This document shows, in pieces, positions 35,879 through 44,258 of a DNA stretch of 64,000 nt. Position numbers and translations under genes: made by a program. The notes beneath the pieces are model-generated. The model had not been told where the DNA came from, ran no database searches, and saw nothing but the letters and a program-made list of their open reading frames with translations. Position 1 is the stretch's first letter. Every line of letters begins with the position of its first letter. This DNA comes from Crassaminicella profunda (lineage in GTDB: Bacteria; Bacillota; Clostridia; Peptostreptococcales; Thermotaleaceae). The stretch covers positions 3,093,355 through 3,157,354 of the forward strand of contig NZ_CP082326.1 in the NCBI RefSeq assembly GCF_019884785.1, written 5' to 3'.

Positions 35879-37018
35879 TTATTTTAATAAATTTGCAGCG
35901 ATTACCATCTTTTGTACTTCTGAAGTACCTTCATAGATTTCAGTAATCTTAGCATCTCTCATCATTCTTTCTACTGGATATTCTCTAGTATATCCATATC
36001 CACCATGTAATTGAACAGCTTTAGTTGTTACATACATAGCAGCTTCTGCTGCAAATAATTTTGCCATAGCAGCTTCTTTTCCATAAGATAATCCTTGAGA
36101 TTTTCTCCATGCAGCATTGTATACTAAATGTCTAGCTGCTTGTACTCTAGTTTCCATATCAGCCATTTCAAATTGTAATGCTTGGAATTTAGCTAAAGGT
36201 CTACCAAATTGTTGTCTTTCTTTTGTATATTTAACAGTTTCATCTAATGCTCCTTGAGCAATACCTAATGCTTGAGAAGCAATACCAATTCTACCACCAT
36301 CAAGAGTACTCATTGCAACTTTGAAACCTTTTCCTAAATCTCCCAATAGATTTTCTTTAGGAATTCTACAGTTTTCAAAGATAAGCTCAGTAGTAGCAGA
36401 ACCTCTGATACCCATTTTGTCTTCTTTTTTACCAATACTGAATCCTTCATGTTCTTTTTCAACGATGAATGCACTGATTCCTCTAGTTCCTTTTGATTGA
36501 TCAGTCATTGCCATAACAACATAAATCTCAGCAGCTCCACCATTTGTAATGAAGATTTTTGAACCATTAAGGATCCACTCATCACCATCAAGTACTGCAG
36601 TTGTTTGTTGTCCAGCTGCATCTGTTCCTGCGTTTGGCTCAGTTAAACCAAATGCACCAATTTTTTCTCCTTTTGCTAGTGGTACTAAATATTTTTGTTT
36701 TTGTTCTTCAGTACCATATTTCATAATTGGCCATGCACATAATGAACTGTGTGCTGAACAAATAACACCTGTTGTAGCACAAGCTCTTGAAAGCTCTTCT
36801 ACAGTAATTGCATATGCAACTTCGTCAGCTCCTGCTCCACCATATTGCTTTGGAACAAAAGTACCTAACATTTTGTATCTAGCCATTTTTTCAACAGTTT
36901 CCCATGGAAATCTTTCTGTCTCATCTACTTCTGCTGCTAAAGGTTGTACTTCTGTTTCAGCGAAACTTCTAACCATCTTTCTAACCATTTCTTGTTCTTT
37001 GGTCAATTTGAATTGCAC
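35879..37018 (-). CDS. Acyl-CoA dehydrogenase (butyryl-CoA dehydrogenase-like)
   Basis: FAD-dependent dehydrogenase/enoyl-CoA reductase of 379 residues, normal length. Visible are the FAD/substrate region GAFGLTEPNAGTDAAGQQTTA near residue 123, ERQQFGRPLAKFQALQFEMAD near residue 263 and the catalytic-base segment KITEIYEGTSEVQKM near the end, with the usual Glu. With EtfBA it would reduce crotonyl-CoA or a related enoyl-CoA. Unlike the crt-bcd-etfBA-hbd clusters of many butyrate formers, crt and hbd are not here, so the substrate could also be caffeyl-, acrylyl- or another enoyl-CoA. Rex-like operators lie 250-300 bases upstream. Confidence 0.93.
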   Translation of the reverse strand: MQFKLTKEQEMVRKMVRSFAETEVQPLAAEVDETERFPWETVEKMARYKMLGTFVPKQYGGAGADEVAYAITVEELSRACATTGVICSAHSSLCAWPIMKYGTEEQKQKYLVPLAKGEKIGAFGLTEPNAGTDAAGQQTTAVLDGDEWILNGSKIFITNGGAAEIYVVMAMTDQSKGTRGISAFIVEKEHEGFSIGKKEDKMGIRGSATTELIFENCRIPKENLLGDLGKGFKVAMSTLDGGRIGIASQALGIAQGALDETVKYTKERQQFGRPLAKFQALQFEMADMETRVQAARHLVYNAAWRKSQGLSYGKEAAMAKLFAAEAAMYVTTKAVQLHGGYGYTREYPVERMMRDAKITEIYEGTSEVQKMVIAANLLK

Positions 37019-37268
37019 ATTAATTCCCTCCTCTTTATATTTAAAAAATTGATATTTTTTTCACAGCACCTCTATTATATTAGCACAAACCATGCCAAAA
37101 TTACAATATGATTTATATATTTTTTTTTTTGATTTATTTTCTTGCAATCTAATATGCTTTTCACTGCATAAACTGCTAAACACTTGTATTTTACTATATT
37201 TCATCGCAAATAGTCTTATTTTCAAAATATTTTTTACATAGATAATCTTTTGAATTTTTTTCAATATT

Positions 37269-37316
37269 TTGTTATTAACCTTATAACTGTCCTATATTTT
37301 GGTAAAGTTATAACAA
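37269..37316. promoter_or_regulatory. Rex-like operator region upstream of acd-etfBA
   Basis: Bases 37299-37316 read TTGGTAAAGTTATAACAA, matching the Rex consensus TTGTTAA-N4-TTAACAA at 12 of 14 defined positions. A weaker half-conserved site (TTGTTATTAACCTTATAA) lies at 37269-37286. Rex controls butyryl-CoA and ETF genes in Clostridia, and its gene is the next one upstream. A separate -10-like TATAAT about 60 bases before the acd ATG has no good -35. The remaining gap to 37479 has only short inverted repeats. Confidence 0.55.
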
Positions 37317-37359
37317 AACAAAAGAAGCAGATGTACGATATTTCGTACACCTACTTCTT
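37311..37359 (-). terminator. Terminator downstream of rex
   Basis: A 17-base stem (AAGAAGTAGGTGTACGA and its partner, two imperfect pairs) with a 4-base loop, followed on the minus strand by TTGTTTTG. Its tail runs into the Rex-like site, about 120 bases after the rex stop. Confidence 0.7.
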
Positions 37360-37479
37360 CAATTTTACTGGCTTTCTTCACTGAAATTGTTAATTTCATA
37401 TCAAATTGTACGATTTTATACACACTTCACGTTTCTTTGTGCGGTTTTTCGTACATATTTGACATAATGTTTTTTTATT

Positions 37480-38130
37480 TTACATGTTTTCATCATCATC
37501 ATTGTGTTTTAATAAGAAAGATAATGTATATAAACTTTCACTTAGATGTACATTTTCTAGCATGATATGTTCTGGAACATCTAAATCTGTAGGTGCAAAA
37601 TTCCAGATTCCCTTTATATTACTTTTGATTAATAGATCAGCTACCCCTTGTGCATGCTCTTTGTTTGTACAGATAATTCCAATATGTATATTATTTTCTT
37701 TTATATACGCTTGTATATTATCTGCATCCATAATTTCAATATCTCTTATTTTTAAACCAATTAATCTAGGATTAACATCAAACATGGCCTTAGGGACAAA
37801 TCCAGATTTTTCAAAATTCGTATAATTTGCTATTGCCTGACCCAAATTTCCTGCGCCTACAATAATGGTATTATACGTATTATCTAATCCTAATATTTTA
37901 CCTATTTCCTCATAAAGGCCTGCCACATTATAGCCATATCCCTGCTGTCCAAAGCCTCCAAAATTGTTTAAATCTTGTCTTATTTGAGACGCAGTAAAGC
38001 CAATAATTTTACTTAATTCTCTAGAAGAAATTCTATTAATTCCTTTATCTAATAATTCTTCTAGATATCTTCTGTATTTAGGTAATCTTCTAATTACAGC
38101 CATTGATATTTTCACATTTTCTCTTTGCAT
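37480..38130 (-). CDS. rex: Redox-sensing transcriptional repressor Rex
   Basis: Repressor that senses the NADH/NAD+ ratio: it binds DNA when NAD+ dominates and lets go when NADH rises. The 216-residue protein is of normal length. The N-terminal winged helix (YRRYLEELLDKGINRISSRE, GFTASQIRQDLNNFGGFGQQ) is followed by the Rossmann domain with GAGNLGQAIANY near residue 93 and a C-terminal swap helix. GAGG precedes the ATG. A perfect consensus promoter lies upstream. Its nearest targets are probably the adjacent acd-etfBA genes, which are fermentative NADH-consuming genes. Confidence 0.96.
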   Translation of the reverse strand: MQRENVKISMAVIRRLPKYRRYLEELLDKGINRISSRELSKIIGFTASQIRQDLNNFGGFGQQGYGYNVAGLYEEIGKILGLDNTYNTIIVGAGNLGQAIANYTNFEKSGFVPKAMFDVNPRLIGLKIRDIEIMDADNIQAYIKENNIHIGIICTNKEHAQGVADLLIKSNIKGIWNFAPTDLDVPEHIMLENVHLSESLYTLSFLLKHNDDDENM

Positions 38131-38171
38131 TTCAATCTTCCTCTATTTTATTAATTGTTTTTTTTTAACAA

Positions 38172-38200
38172 ATTATATCACTGCACTATCCATATGTCAA
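38172..38200 (-). promoter_or_regulatory. rex: rex promoter
   Basis: TTGACA, 17 bases and TATAAT on the minus strand, a full consensus match 42 bases before the ATG. Just downstream of the -10, TTGTT and AACAA (38155-38171) are arranged as an inverted repeat one base shorter than a Rex site, a weak hint of autoregulation. Confidence 0.75.
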
Positions 38201-38326
38201 TCTACACAAGAGAACATCCGTACTATTTATACCCTATTAAAAAGGTTTTTAAGCACCCTTTTCATTTTATCTTTCCCCTTTTTTTGATACAATATAATAT
38301 AAATATACTTAGCAAGGAGGATCATA

Positions 38327-40240
38327 ATGATCATTTTATCGTGTAATCGTATCTATAAATCTTTTGTAGTTGATCCCATATTAGAAAATATATCTTTTAG
38401 CATAAATGCTGGAGAAAAAATAGGTCTGGTAGGTGCAAATGGTGCTGGAAAATCTACCTTATTTAAAATCATAACAGGAGAACATCCCTTTGACAGGGGA
38501 GAACTTTATTTATCTAAGAATATTACTATTGGATATTTAGAACAAAGTGCTGTTTTATCCTCTTCTAATACAGTTTTTAATGAAGTCCTTCAAGTATTTG
38601 ATGATTTAATTAAAATGGAAGAAACATTAAGATCATTAGAAAAAGAAATATCAAAGCAAAGTATGAACCCATCAAAAGACTTTGATAAACTAATGGAAAC
38701 TTATGCCCATACCACTGAAGAATTTCAAAATAAAAATGGTTATGGCTATAGAAGTGAACTCCGAGGAGTCTTAAAAGGATTAGGCTTTTCAGAAGAAGAA
38801 TTTGATCAACCTATTGTACAACTTAGCGGTGGCCAAAAAACACGAGTAAGTTTAGCAAAGCTTCTCCTTAGGAAACCTGATATTTTGCTACTGGATGAGC
38901 CTACAAATCATTTGGATATGGATGCTGTAGAATGGCTGGAATCCTTCTTAAAATCCTATCATGGGACAATCCTTCTTATATCCCATGACCGATACTTTTT
39001 AGACCAAGTTGTAGATAAAATTTACGAAATCGAAAATAAAAAACTTATCCAATATAATGGGAACTATTCTACTTATGTAGAAAAGAAAAAAGTACTATAT
39101 GAGCAGCAGTTAAAAGAATATCTACAGCAGCAAAAGGAAATACAAAAGCAAGAAGAACTCATTCGAAAATTTAAACAGCATGGCACTGAAAAACTAGCAA
39201 AAAGAGCAAAAAGTAGAGAAAAAAGATTAGAGCATGTATCTCTTCTTGAAAAACCTATGCTCTTTAATGAAAGAACTAAAATTAGGTTCGAAACACAGCT
39301 AAAAAGTGGAGAAGATATTTTAACCATTGAAGATTTATCAAAAAGCTTTGGAGACACTAAGTTATTCGAAAATGTAGGATTTAATATTTATAGAGGTGAG
39401 CGTGTAGGTCTTATTGGTCCTAATGGTATTGGTAAATCTACTTTATTAAAAATTTTACTGAAAAAAATTCCTTATGATTCAGGAACTATCCATTTAGGAC
39501 ACAATGTTCATATCGGTTATTATGATCAAGAACAATCTGATTTGAATACTGCTAATACAATCATTGATGAAATATGGGAAGAAAAAATTCATTTTACCCA
39601 AACAGAAGTCCGAACGCTCCTTGGCTCTTTCTTATTTAGTGGTGAAGATGTATTTAAAACAATCTCTACCCTAAGCGGCGGAGAAAAAAGCCGTGTAGCA
39701 CTACTTAAGCTTATGCTTTCAAAAGCAAATTTTTTACTCATAGATGAACCAACAAACCACTTAGATATTGCTTCAAAAGAAGCTTTAGAAGAAGCTCTAA
39801 CCAATTATGATGGTACTTTGTTAGTCATTTCTCATGACCGCTATTTTTTAAATAAGGTTACAACAAAAATATTAGATCTTTCAAAGAACGGAGCTACTGA
39901 ATATCTAGGAAACTATAAATATTATCAAGAAAAAAAGAAACAGTTAGAAGAATGCACCATCCCTACAACAGAAATTAAAAAGACAAAAACCCAATTAAAA
40001 GATGAAAGAAAAAGAGAAAAGGAAATACAAAAAGAGGAACGTAGGATCAAAAAAGAACAACAAAATTTAGAAGAAACTATTCTTTCTATTGAAGAAAACA
40101 TAAAAAATCTTGAACAAGAAATGTGTAAAGAAGAAATTTATTCAGATCCTAAGAAAAGTAAAGAAATTCATGAAAAAACTACTAGTTTAAAAATAGAACT
40201 GGATAATCTTTACGAAAAATGGGAAGAATATTTGCAGTAA
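38327..40240 (+). CDS. ABC-F family ATPase (YdiF-like)
   Basis: A 637-residue soluble protein with two ABC ATPase domains and no membrane segment, typical of ABC-F factors that act on the ribosome. Walker A motifs are GANGAGKSTLF and GPNGIGKSTLLK; signatures are LSGGQKTRVSLAKLL and LSGGEKSRVALLKLM; Walker B regions are LLLDEPTNHLDMD and LLIDEPTNHLDIA. The inter-domain linker (about residues 240-320) and the C-terminal 80 residues are charged coiled coils. AAGGAGG precedes the ATG. Position next to rex and tsaD matches ydiF of Bacillus. A role in translation or antibiotic protection is possible; the exact subfamily is not certain. Confidence 0.92.
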   Translation: MIILSCNRIYKSFVVDPILENISFSINAGEKIGLVGANGAGKSTLFKIITGEHPFDRGELYLSKNITIGYLEQSAVLSSSNTVFNEVLQVFDDLIKMEETLRSLEKEISKQSMNPSKDFDKLMETYAHTTEEFQNKNGYGYRSELRGVLKGLGFSEEEFDQPIVQLSGGQKTRVSLAKLLLRKPDILLLDEPTNHLDMDAVEWLESFLKSYHGTILLISHDRYFLDQVVDKIYEIENKKLIQYNGNYSTYVEKKKVLYEQQLKEYLQQQKEIQKQEELIRKFKQHGTEKLAKRAKSREKRLEHVSLLEKPMLFNERTKIRFETQLKSGEDILTIEDLSKSFGDTKLFENVGFNIYRGERVGLIGPNGIGKSTLLKILLKKIPYDSGTIHLGHNVHIGYYDQEQSDLNTANTIIDEIWEEKIHFTQTEVRTLLGSFLFSGEDVFKTISTLSGGEKSRVALLKLMLSKANFLLIDEPTNHLDIASKEALEEALTNYDGTLLVISHDRYFLNKVTTKILDLSKNGATEYLGNYKYYQEKKKQLEECTIPTTEIKKTKTQLKDERKREKEIQKEERRIKKEQQNLEETILSIEENIKNLEQEMCKEEIYSDPKKSKEIHEKTTSLKIELDNLYEKWEEYLQ

Positions 40241-40363
40241 TGTCAAAAATACTTATTCTTTTGCTTTTTTTATGATAAACTAAAAAAAAGACAAAAAAAG
40301 TATTGAAAAGTGTATTTGTTATAGTATTTTCTATTCATATGTGGTAAAATAATCACGTTAAAA

Positions 40364-40379
40364 AACCATTCTAATGGTT
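40364..40379 (+). promoter_or_regulatory. Palindrome upstream of acpP, candidate operator
   Basis: AACCATT-CT-AATGGTT lies about 35 bases before the acpP start, just after a -10-like TAAAAT. It may be the site of a fatty-acid synthesis regulator, but it does not clearly match the FapR or FabT consensus. Confidence 0.35.
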
Positions 40380-40414
40380 AAAAGAAATATTTCAATTAGG
40401 GAGGTCTCCATATT

Positions 40415-40645
40415 ATGGTATTTGAAAAAATAAAAGAGATTATTATTGATCAACTAGGATTAGATGAGGATGTAGAAATTAAAATGGAATCTTCATTAAT
40501 GGGAGATTTAGAAGCAGATTCATTAGATGCTGTTGAAATCATTATGGCTATCGAAGATGAGTTTGATGTTGAAGTTCCTGATGAAGATGCAGAAGGTTTC
40601 AAAAACATTGGCGATATCGTTAATTATGTACAAGAGAAAAAGTAG
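40415..40645 (+). CDS. acpP: Acyl carrier protein
   Basis: Carrier of growing acyl chains in fatty-acid synthesis. It is 76 residues, strongly acidic, with the phosphopantetheine attachment Ser in [19 protein letters not shown] (near residue 36). GGGAGG precedes the ATG. It is unusual in standing alone between an ABC-F gene and tsaD, away from fab genes; in many Firmicutes it follows fabG or plsX. A second acpP elsewhere is possible. The length and every conserved position fit the primary-metabolism type. Confidence 0.95.
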   Translation: MVFEKIKEIIIDQLGLDEDVEIKMESSLMGDLEADSLDAVEIIMAIEDEFDVEVPDEDAEGFKNIGDIVNYVQEKK

Positions 40646-40671
40646 TTTGGATTATCCAAACTGCTTTTTTT
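40637..40671 (+). terminator. acpP terminator
   Basis: AGTAGTTTGGA / TCCAAACTGCT stem with one wobble and a 3-base loop, then TTTTTTT. It overlaps the last acpP codons. Confidence 0.85.
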
Positions 40672-40696
40672 ATGTATTTTTTACGCATATTTCAGA

Positions 40697-40848
40697 TGTT
40701 GATAACATAGATTATAGAGTATACATATACCCATTTATATTCACAACTTTTCAACACATTTCACTGAGTTATCCACATTTTTGTAAAAACGCCCACTCTT
40801 TAAAGAACTTTTAAGAAGTTTTCCACATTATCCACATCATTATCCACA
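40697..40848 (+). other. DnaA-box cluster
   Basis: Three perfect TTATCCACA boxes (40769-40777, 40828-40836, 40840-40848) and one TTTTCCACA (40819-40827) lie in the same orientation within 80 bases. A one-mismatch box in the opposite orientation (TGTTGATAA) is at 40697-40705. The region has no gene and is flanked by the acpP and tsaD terminators. dnaA and dnaN are not nearby, so it is more likely a DnaA-binding or titration cluster than the main origin. Bacillus subtilis has a DnaA-box cluster near gcp (tsaD) and ydiF. Confidence 0.7.
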
Positions 40849-40900
40849 AAATGTTCTGAATAATTCCATTAAAAACAATTTCTTTAAAATTAAATAAATA

Positions 40901-40945
40901 AAAATAAAGAAGAGCATCCTTTTTTTAGGTTCTCTTCTTTATTTT
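40901..40945 (-). terminator. tsaD terminator
   Basis: AAAATAAAGAAGAG / CTCTTCTTTATTTT perfect 14-base stem with a 17-base loop; the minus strand continues TTATTTATTT. It is 35 bases after the tsaD stop. Confidence 0.8.
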
Positions 40946-40979
40946 TATTCATTATTTATATCAAGCATTCATCTATTTT

Positions 40980-42029
40980 TTATCTTCTTTCTCCCAACTT
41001 CAAATTCGGAATCCCATTTAAATACAAATCTGAAGTAAATCCATTGATATAATTATAATATGCTGCACAACCGATCATAGCTGCATTATCTGTACATAAG
41101 GTTTTAGATGGATATTTTAAAATAAAGCCTTCTTTTTTAGTTTCTTTTTCAAGGGCCTCCCTAAGTCCACTATTAGCAGCTACCCCTCCTGCTAAAACAA
41201 TTGTATCTAGCTTTTTAAGCTTTGCAGCCTTTATAGCTTTATGCACCAATACCTCTATAACAGCTGCTTGAAAAGAAGCTGCCACATCTTCTACTTTTAT
41301 TTCTAAACCCTTTTGTTTTTGGGAATTGAGATAATTTAGCACTGCTGATTTTAATCCACTAAAACTAAAATCAAAGCTATCTGGTTCTAAGTAACTTCTA
41401 GGGAATTTGATAGAATTTTCATCTCCTATCTTTGCTAATTGATCAATAACAGGACCCCCAGGATATGCAAGGCCCATAGCTCTTGCAACCTTATCAAAGG
41501 CTTCTCCTACTGCATCATCTCGTGTTCTTCCTAAAATATCATACTCTCCATAATCCTTTACATGTACAAGATGGGTATGTCCACCAGATACGATCAAACA
41601 TAGAAAGGGAGGAGTAAGATTTTTATCTTCTATATAATTTGCACAAATATGTCCTTCAATGTGATTAACACCAACTAATGGAATATCTAAAGCATATGCC
41701 ATAGCTTTTGCTGTAGATAATCCAACTAAAAGAGCTCCTACAAGCCCTGGCCCATAAGTAACACCAATATAATCCATATCTTTTAAGGTGACACCCGCCT
41801 TCTTTAGGGCCTCCTCTATAACAATATCTATATTTTCAACATGCTTTCTAGATGCAACTTCAGGAACAACTCCTCCAAACTTTTTATGCACATCTATTTG
41901 AGAAGAAATAATATTAGATAAAACCGCTCTGCCATTTTTCAAAACTGCAGCAGATGTTTCATCACAACTACTCTCTATAGCAAGGGTTAAAAAATATTCA
42001 CCATTTTTAGGGGATAATTTATTACTCAC
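40980..42029 (-). CDS. tsaD: tRNA N6-adenosine threonylcarbamoyltransferase
   Basis: Catalytic subunit for the t6A modification of ANN-decoding tRNAs, working with TsaB and TsaE, both encoded at 50.4-51.6 kb. About 349 residues, normal length. Visible are [37 protein letters not shown], the metal-binding HIEGH and the ATPase-fold end segment [17 protein letters not shown]. The start is taken as GTG at 42029, 6 bases after AAGGAAGG; an in-frame GTG at 42038 overlaps the site itself. The gene is separated from tsaB-tsaE by about 8 kb, unlike the contiguous Bacillus arrangement. Confidence 0.94.
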   Translation of the reverse strand: MSNKLSPKNGEYFLTLAIESSCDETSAAVLKNGRAVLSNIISSQIDVHKKFGGVVPEVASRKHVENIDIVIEEALKKAGVTLKDMDYIGVTYGPGLVGALLVGLSTAKAMAYALDIPLVGVNHIEGHICANYIEDKNLTPPFLCLIVSGGHTHLVHVKDYGEYDILGRTRDDAVGEAFDKVARAMGLAYPGGPVIDQLAKIGDENSIKFPRSYLEPDSFDFSFSGLKSAVLNYLNSQKQKGLEIKVEDVAASFQAAVIEVLVHKAIKAAKLKKLDTIVLAGGVAANSGLREALEKETKKEGFILKYPSKTLCTDNAAMIGCAAYYNYINGFTSDLYLNGIPNLKLGERR

Positions 42030-42108
42030 ACTATACACCTTCCTTATCTTTTGTTCATCCTCTATATTATATCCAAACCCATACCAAATAGCAAAATTTA
42101 CTTATATC

Positions 42109-42546
42109 TTAGAATAATTCTCCTAACTCTTCCTCATCATCTTTTTTTTCCTCATCAAGGCTTTGAATTTTCGCTTTATTCATAACCATCTGCTCCTTCA
42201 TTTTTTTAACCTCTTTGTCTTTTGTCAAGTTTAATATTTTATAATTTCCCATAGATAATGCAGCAATAAATATACTATTTACAAAAATTAAAAATACTAG
42301 TTCTATAATAGAATTGTGAAAAACAATTGAACTTGCAGTCCAAAGTCTATAATGATGTACAGAAACTACAAGGGTGGATGATAATAGTGTAATTACCTTT
42401 GGAATTCTTTGATTAACATTTTCATTCAAAAATACTTCTTTTATCACCTGAGTAATCAAGTTTACTGCTAATACCATTGCTGTGACAGACGAAAGAAATT
42501 CCATATTAAACAAGGTCAAAGCTTTCCCAACTTCCTCTATTCCCAT
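42109..42546 (-). CDS. Hypothetical membrane protein (145 aa)
   Basis: A small protein with three predicted hydrophobic segments (about 17-37, 47-63 and 76-98) and a charged C-terminal coiled coil (TKDKEVKKMKEQMVMNKAKI, then an EEKKDDEEELGELF tail). The shape resembles small holin-like or phage-derived membrane proteins, but there are no other phage genes near, so no function is assigned. GGAGG precedes the ATG. It lies 79 bases upstream of tsaD and may share its transcript. Confidence 0.65.
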   Translation of the reverse strand: MGIEEVGKALTLFNMEFLSSVTAMVLAVNLITQVIKEVFLNENVNQRIPKVITLLSSTLVVSVHHYRLWTASSIVFHNSIIELVFLIFVNSIFIAALSMGNYKILNLTKDKEVKKMKEQMVMNKAKIQSLDEEKKDDEEELGELF

Positions 42547-42687
42547 TCAAATTCCCTCCTTTTTTCAATTTTTATTCATTCTTTTCCCTAATTCTTTATA
42601 TGCATATAGTTCATCCATTGTTCAGCATAGTTCTTTCTATTTGTGAAATACTAATAAATAAAGAACCATGAAAAGGAGTTGAAAATT

Positions 42688-42915
42688 TTGAGTAAAAATA
42701 AACACAAGAAACATAAAAAAAGAGAGGAAAATAAGGATTTAGATCATTCATTTAATGATGAAAGCTTTTTAGAACGGTTAAGCCAAGAAAATATTATGCC
42801 TGATGGTATGATCTCTGAAATAGATGAAACAGATTTAATTAATTTGCTCTTAGCAGAAAAATCTGCAATTAAGCCCTTTATCTCTAAAGTAGATCCAAAG
42901 GATTTAGCACCATAA
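42688..42915 (+). CDS. Small hypothetical protein (about 75 aa)
   Basis: A soluble protein with a very basic N-terminus (SKNKHKKHKKREENKDLDH) and an acidic remainder containing MPDGMISEIDETDLINLLLA. TTG at 42688 is 9 bases after AAAGGAG and is preferred; an in-frame TTG at 42679 is too close. It is monocistronic with its own terminator. No family recognised. The charge split suggests contact with nucleic acid or membrane, which is only a guess. Confidence 0.6.
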   Translation: MSKNKHKKHKKREENKDLDHSFNDESFLERLSQENIMPDGMISEIDETDLINLLLAEKSAIKPFISKVDPKDLAP

Positions 42916-42958
42916 AAAAAGTTCAACAATCTAAATATTTAGGTTGTTGAACTTTTTT
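42916..42958. terminator. Bidirectional terminator
   Basis: AAAAGTTCAACAATCTA / TAGGTTGTTGAACTTTT stem with one wobble and a 6-base loop, flanked by A- and T-runs. It serves the small protein gene (+) and the antiporter gene (-), whose stop is 3 bases away. Confidence 0.85.
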
Positions 42959-42960
42959 CT

Positions 42961-44151
42961 TTAACTAGGAGACAGCCATTTTTCTCCAGAAACTTTTATC
43001 CCTATGGCTCCTAATGGAGCCGTAACAATGATAGCAAGAACTGCAATGGCTAGTATTAGTTCGCCAGAGGGAACCCCTGCCTCTAGTGGCACAGCCCCGA
43101 TAGCTGCTTGTACAGTAGCTTTAGGTACATAAGCAATCATGCAAAAAACTCTTTCTTTCCAGTCTAAATCTGTGCCTAGGGTAGATATAATCACACCAAT
43201 GCTTCTTGCAATTAAGCCTATAACAATCACTATAAGTCCTAACAGTCCTGAATGAAAAGCAACATCGATATTTACTTGTGCCCCTACTAAAGCAAACAAC
43301 ATAAGTTCTGCAAAAACCCATATTTTATTGAACTTTTGAGATAATGCATCTGAAATTTTAGTAGACTTTTCACGAATATAAAATCCGGCCATCATAACGC
43401 CTAATAAACTAGCAATAGGAATGATTCCTTTTAAATAATCTTCAATAGTAGTAAGTATAATAGCTGCTGCTAATAATATAAGGGCCTTTTTTGTATCCCT
43501 TATATGATATTTTCTAAAAAGAGCTACCATCAAAACACCTACTATTAAACCCATCAAAATTCCTAAAAGAATAGATATGGGAATTCCTGCAATCTGCATA
43601 GAAATATTTACACTTTTCCCTGTATATAACCCTAAAAATGTTGAAAATATTGTAATTGCAAAAACATCATCAATAGAAGCACCAGCAAGGATCAATGTTG
43701 GAATTCCTTTATTTTCACCATAATTTTTATCAATAAATGAAAGCATAAGAGGCACTACAACTGCAGGAGATACAGCAGCTATAATAAATCCTAACATTCC
43801 TGCCTCTATTCTAGATATTCCAAACAAAAAGCTTCCCAACAACATAATGGTAAACCCTTCAAAAAGTCCTGGAATACAACTCATTTTTACAGCTGGAACG
43901 CCTACCTTCTTCAAAGTATCTCTTTTAATGCCAAGACCTGCTCTGATTAATATGATAATCAATGCAATTTTTCGTAAATCTCCTGAAATGTCTAAAATAT
44001 CAGCACTAATAATATTGAGCCCATAGGGTCCAATAATGATTCCTAGGAGAAGCATTCCTAAAAATCCCGGTAGCTTTACCCAATCAAATATTTTTTTCAA
44101 TGCAATCCCTAAAAGAATAATAATTGCTAAACTAAAACCCATGTTTGTCAC
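42961..44151 (-). CDS. Cation:proton antiporter (CPA family), under fluoride riboswitch
   Basis: Integral membrane protein of 396 residues with about 12 hydrophobic segments and the Na_H_exchanger domain. Typical parts are LPGFLGMLLLGIIIGPYGLN in helix 1-2, ILIRAGLGIKRD, the polar helix GASIDDVFAITIFSTFLGLY with adjacent aspartates (the ion-binding pair of CPA antiporters) and FAELMLFALVGAQVNID. Its leader contains a fluoride riboswitch, so it is probably needed when fluoride enters the cell. Whether it moves fluoride itself or restores pH or cations is unknown. The start is ATG at 44151 after GGGTGAC, a weak binding site. Confidence 0.9.
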   Translation of the reverse strand: MTNMGFSLAIIILLGIALKKIFDWVKLPGFLGMLLLGIIIGPYGLNIISADILDISGDLRKIALIIILIRAGLGIKRDTLKKVGVPAVKMSCIPGLFEGFTIMLLGSFLFGISRIEAGMLGFIIAAVSPAVVVPLMLSFIDKNYGENKGIPTLILAGASIDDVFAITIFSTFLGLYTGKSVNISMQIAGIPISILLGILMGLIVGVLMVALFRKYHIRDTKKALILLAAAIILTTIEDYLKGIIPIASLLGVMMAGFYIREKSTKISDALSQKFNKIWVFAELMLFALVGAQVNIDVAFHSGLLGLIVIVIGLIARSIGVIISTLGTDLDWKERVFCMIAYVPKATVQAAIGAVPLEAGVPSGELILAIAVLAIIVTAPLGAIGIKVSGEKWLSPS

Positions 44152-44167
44152 CCTTTCTTTTTTATAA

Positions 44168-44253
44168 AATCAAAAAGCTCCTACTTAGATGAAAGATCTA
44201 AGTAGGAGCCATTAATTGCAATTAGCAATATTCGAGGTGAGCTCCATCACCTA
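44168..44253 (-). ncRNA. Fluoride riboswitch (crcB motif) with terminator
   Basis: On the minus strand the leader reads AGGTGATGGAGCTCACCT, a short A-containing joint, an AT-rich hairpin and then AATGGCTCCTAC. This matches the crcB-motif aptamer in order (GGCGATG...CGCC, then GATGGCCTCTAC). The last block GCTCCTAC also forms the left arm of a 14-base terminator stem (44177-44209) followed by TTTTTGATTTTAT, so aptamer and terminator exclude each other. Ligand binding would therefore turn the antiporter gene on. Confidence 0.85.
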
Positions 44254-44258
44254 TCCAC

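Noticed and set aside
40673-40979. The DnaA-box region as the chromosomal origin oriC
   Set aside because: No dnaA, dnaN or rpmH nearby, boxes in one orientation only and no clear AT-rich unwinding tract next to them; a secondary DnaA-binding cluster is more likely.
44168-44209. The GCTCCTACTTAGAT hairpin as a plain terminator of the small Cys-protein gene
   Set aside because: A promoter (TTGACA-16-TATAAT) lies between that gene and the hairpin, and the left arm overlaps the fluoride aptamer, so it belongs to the riboswitch.
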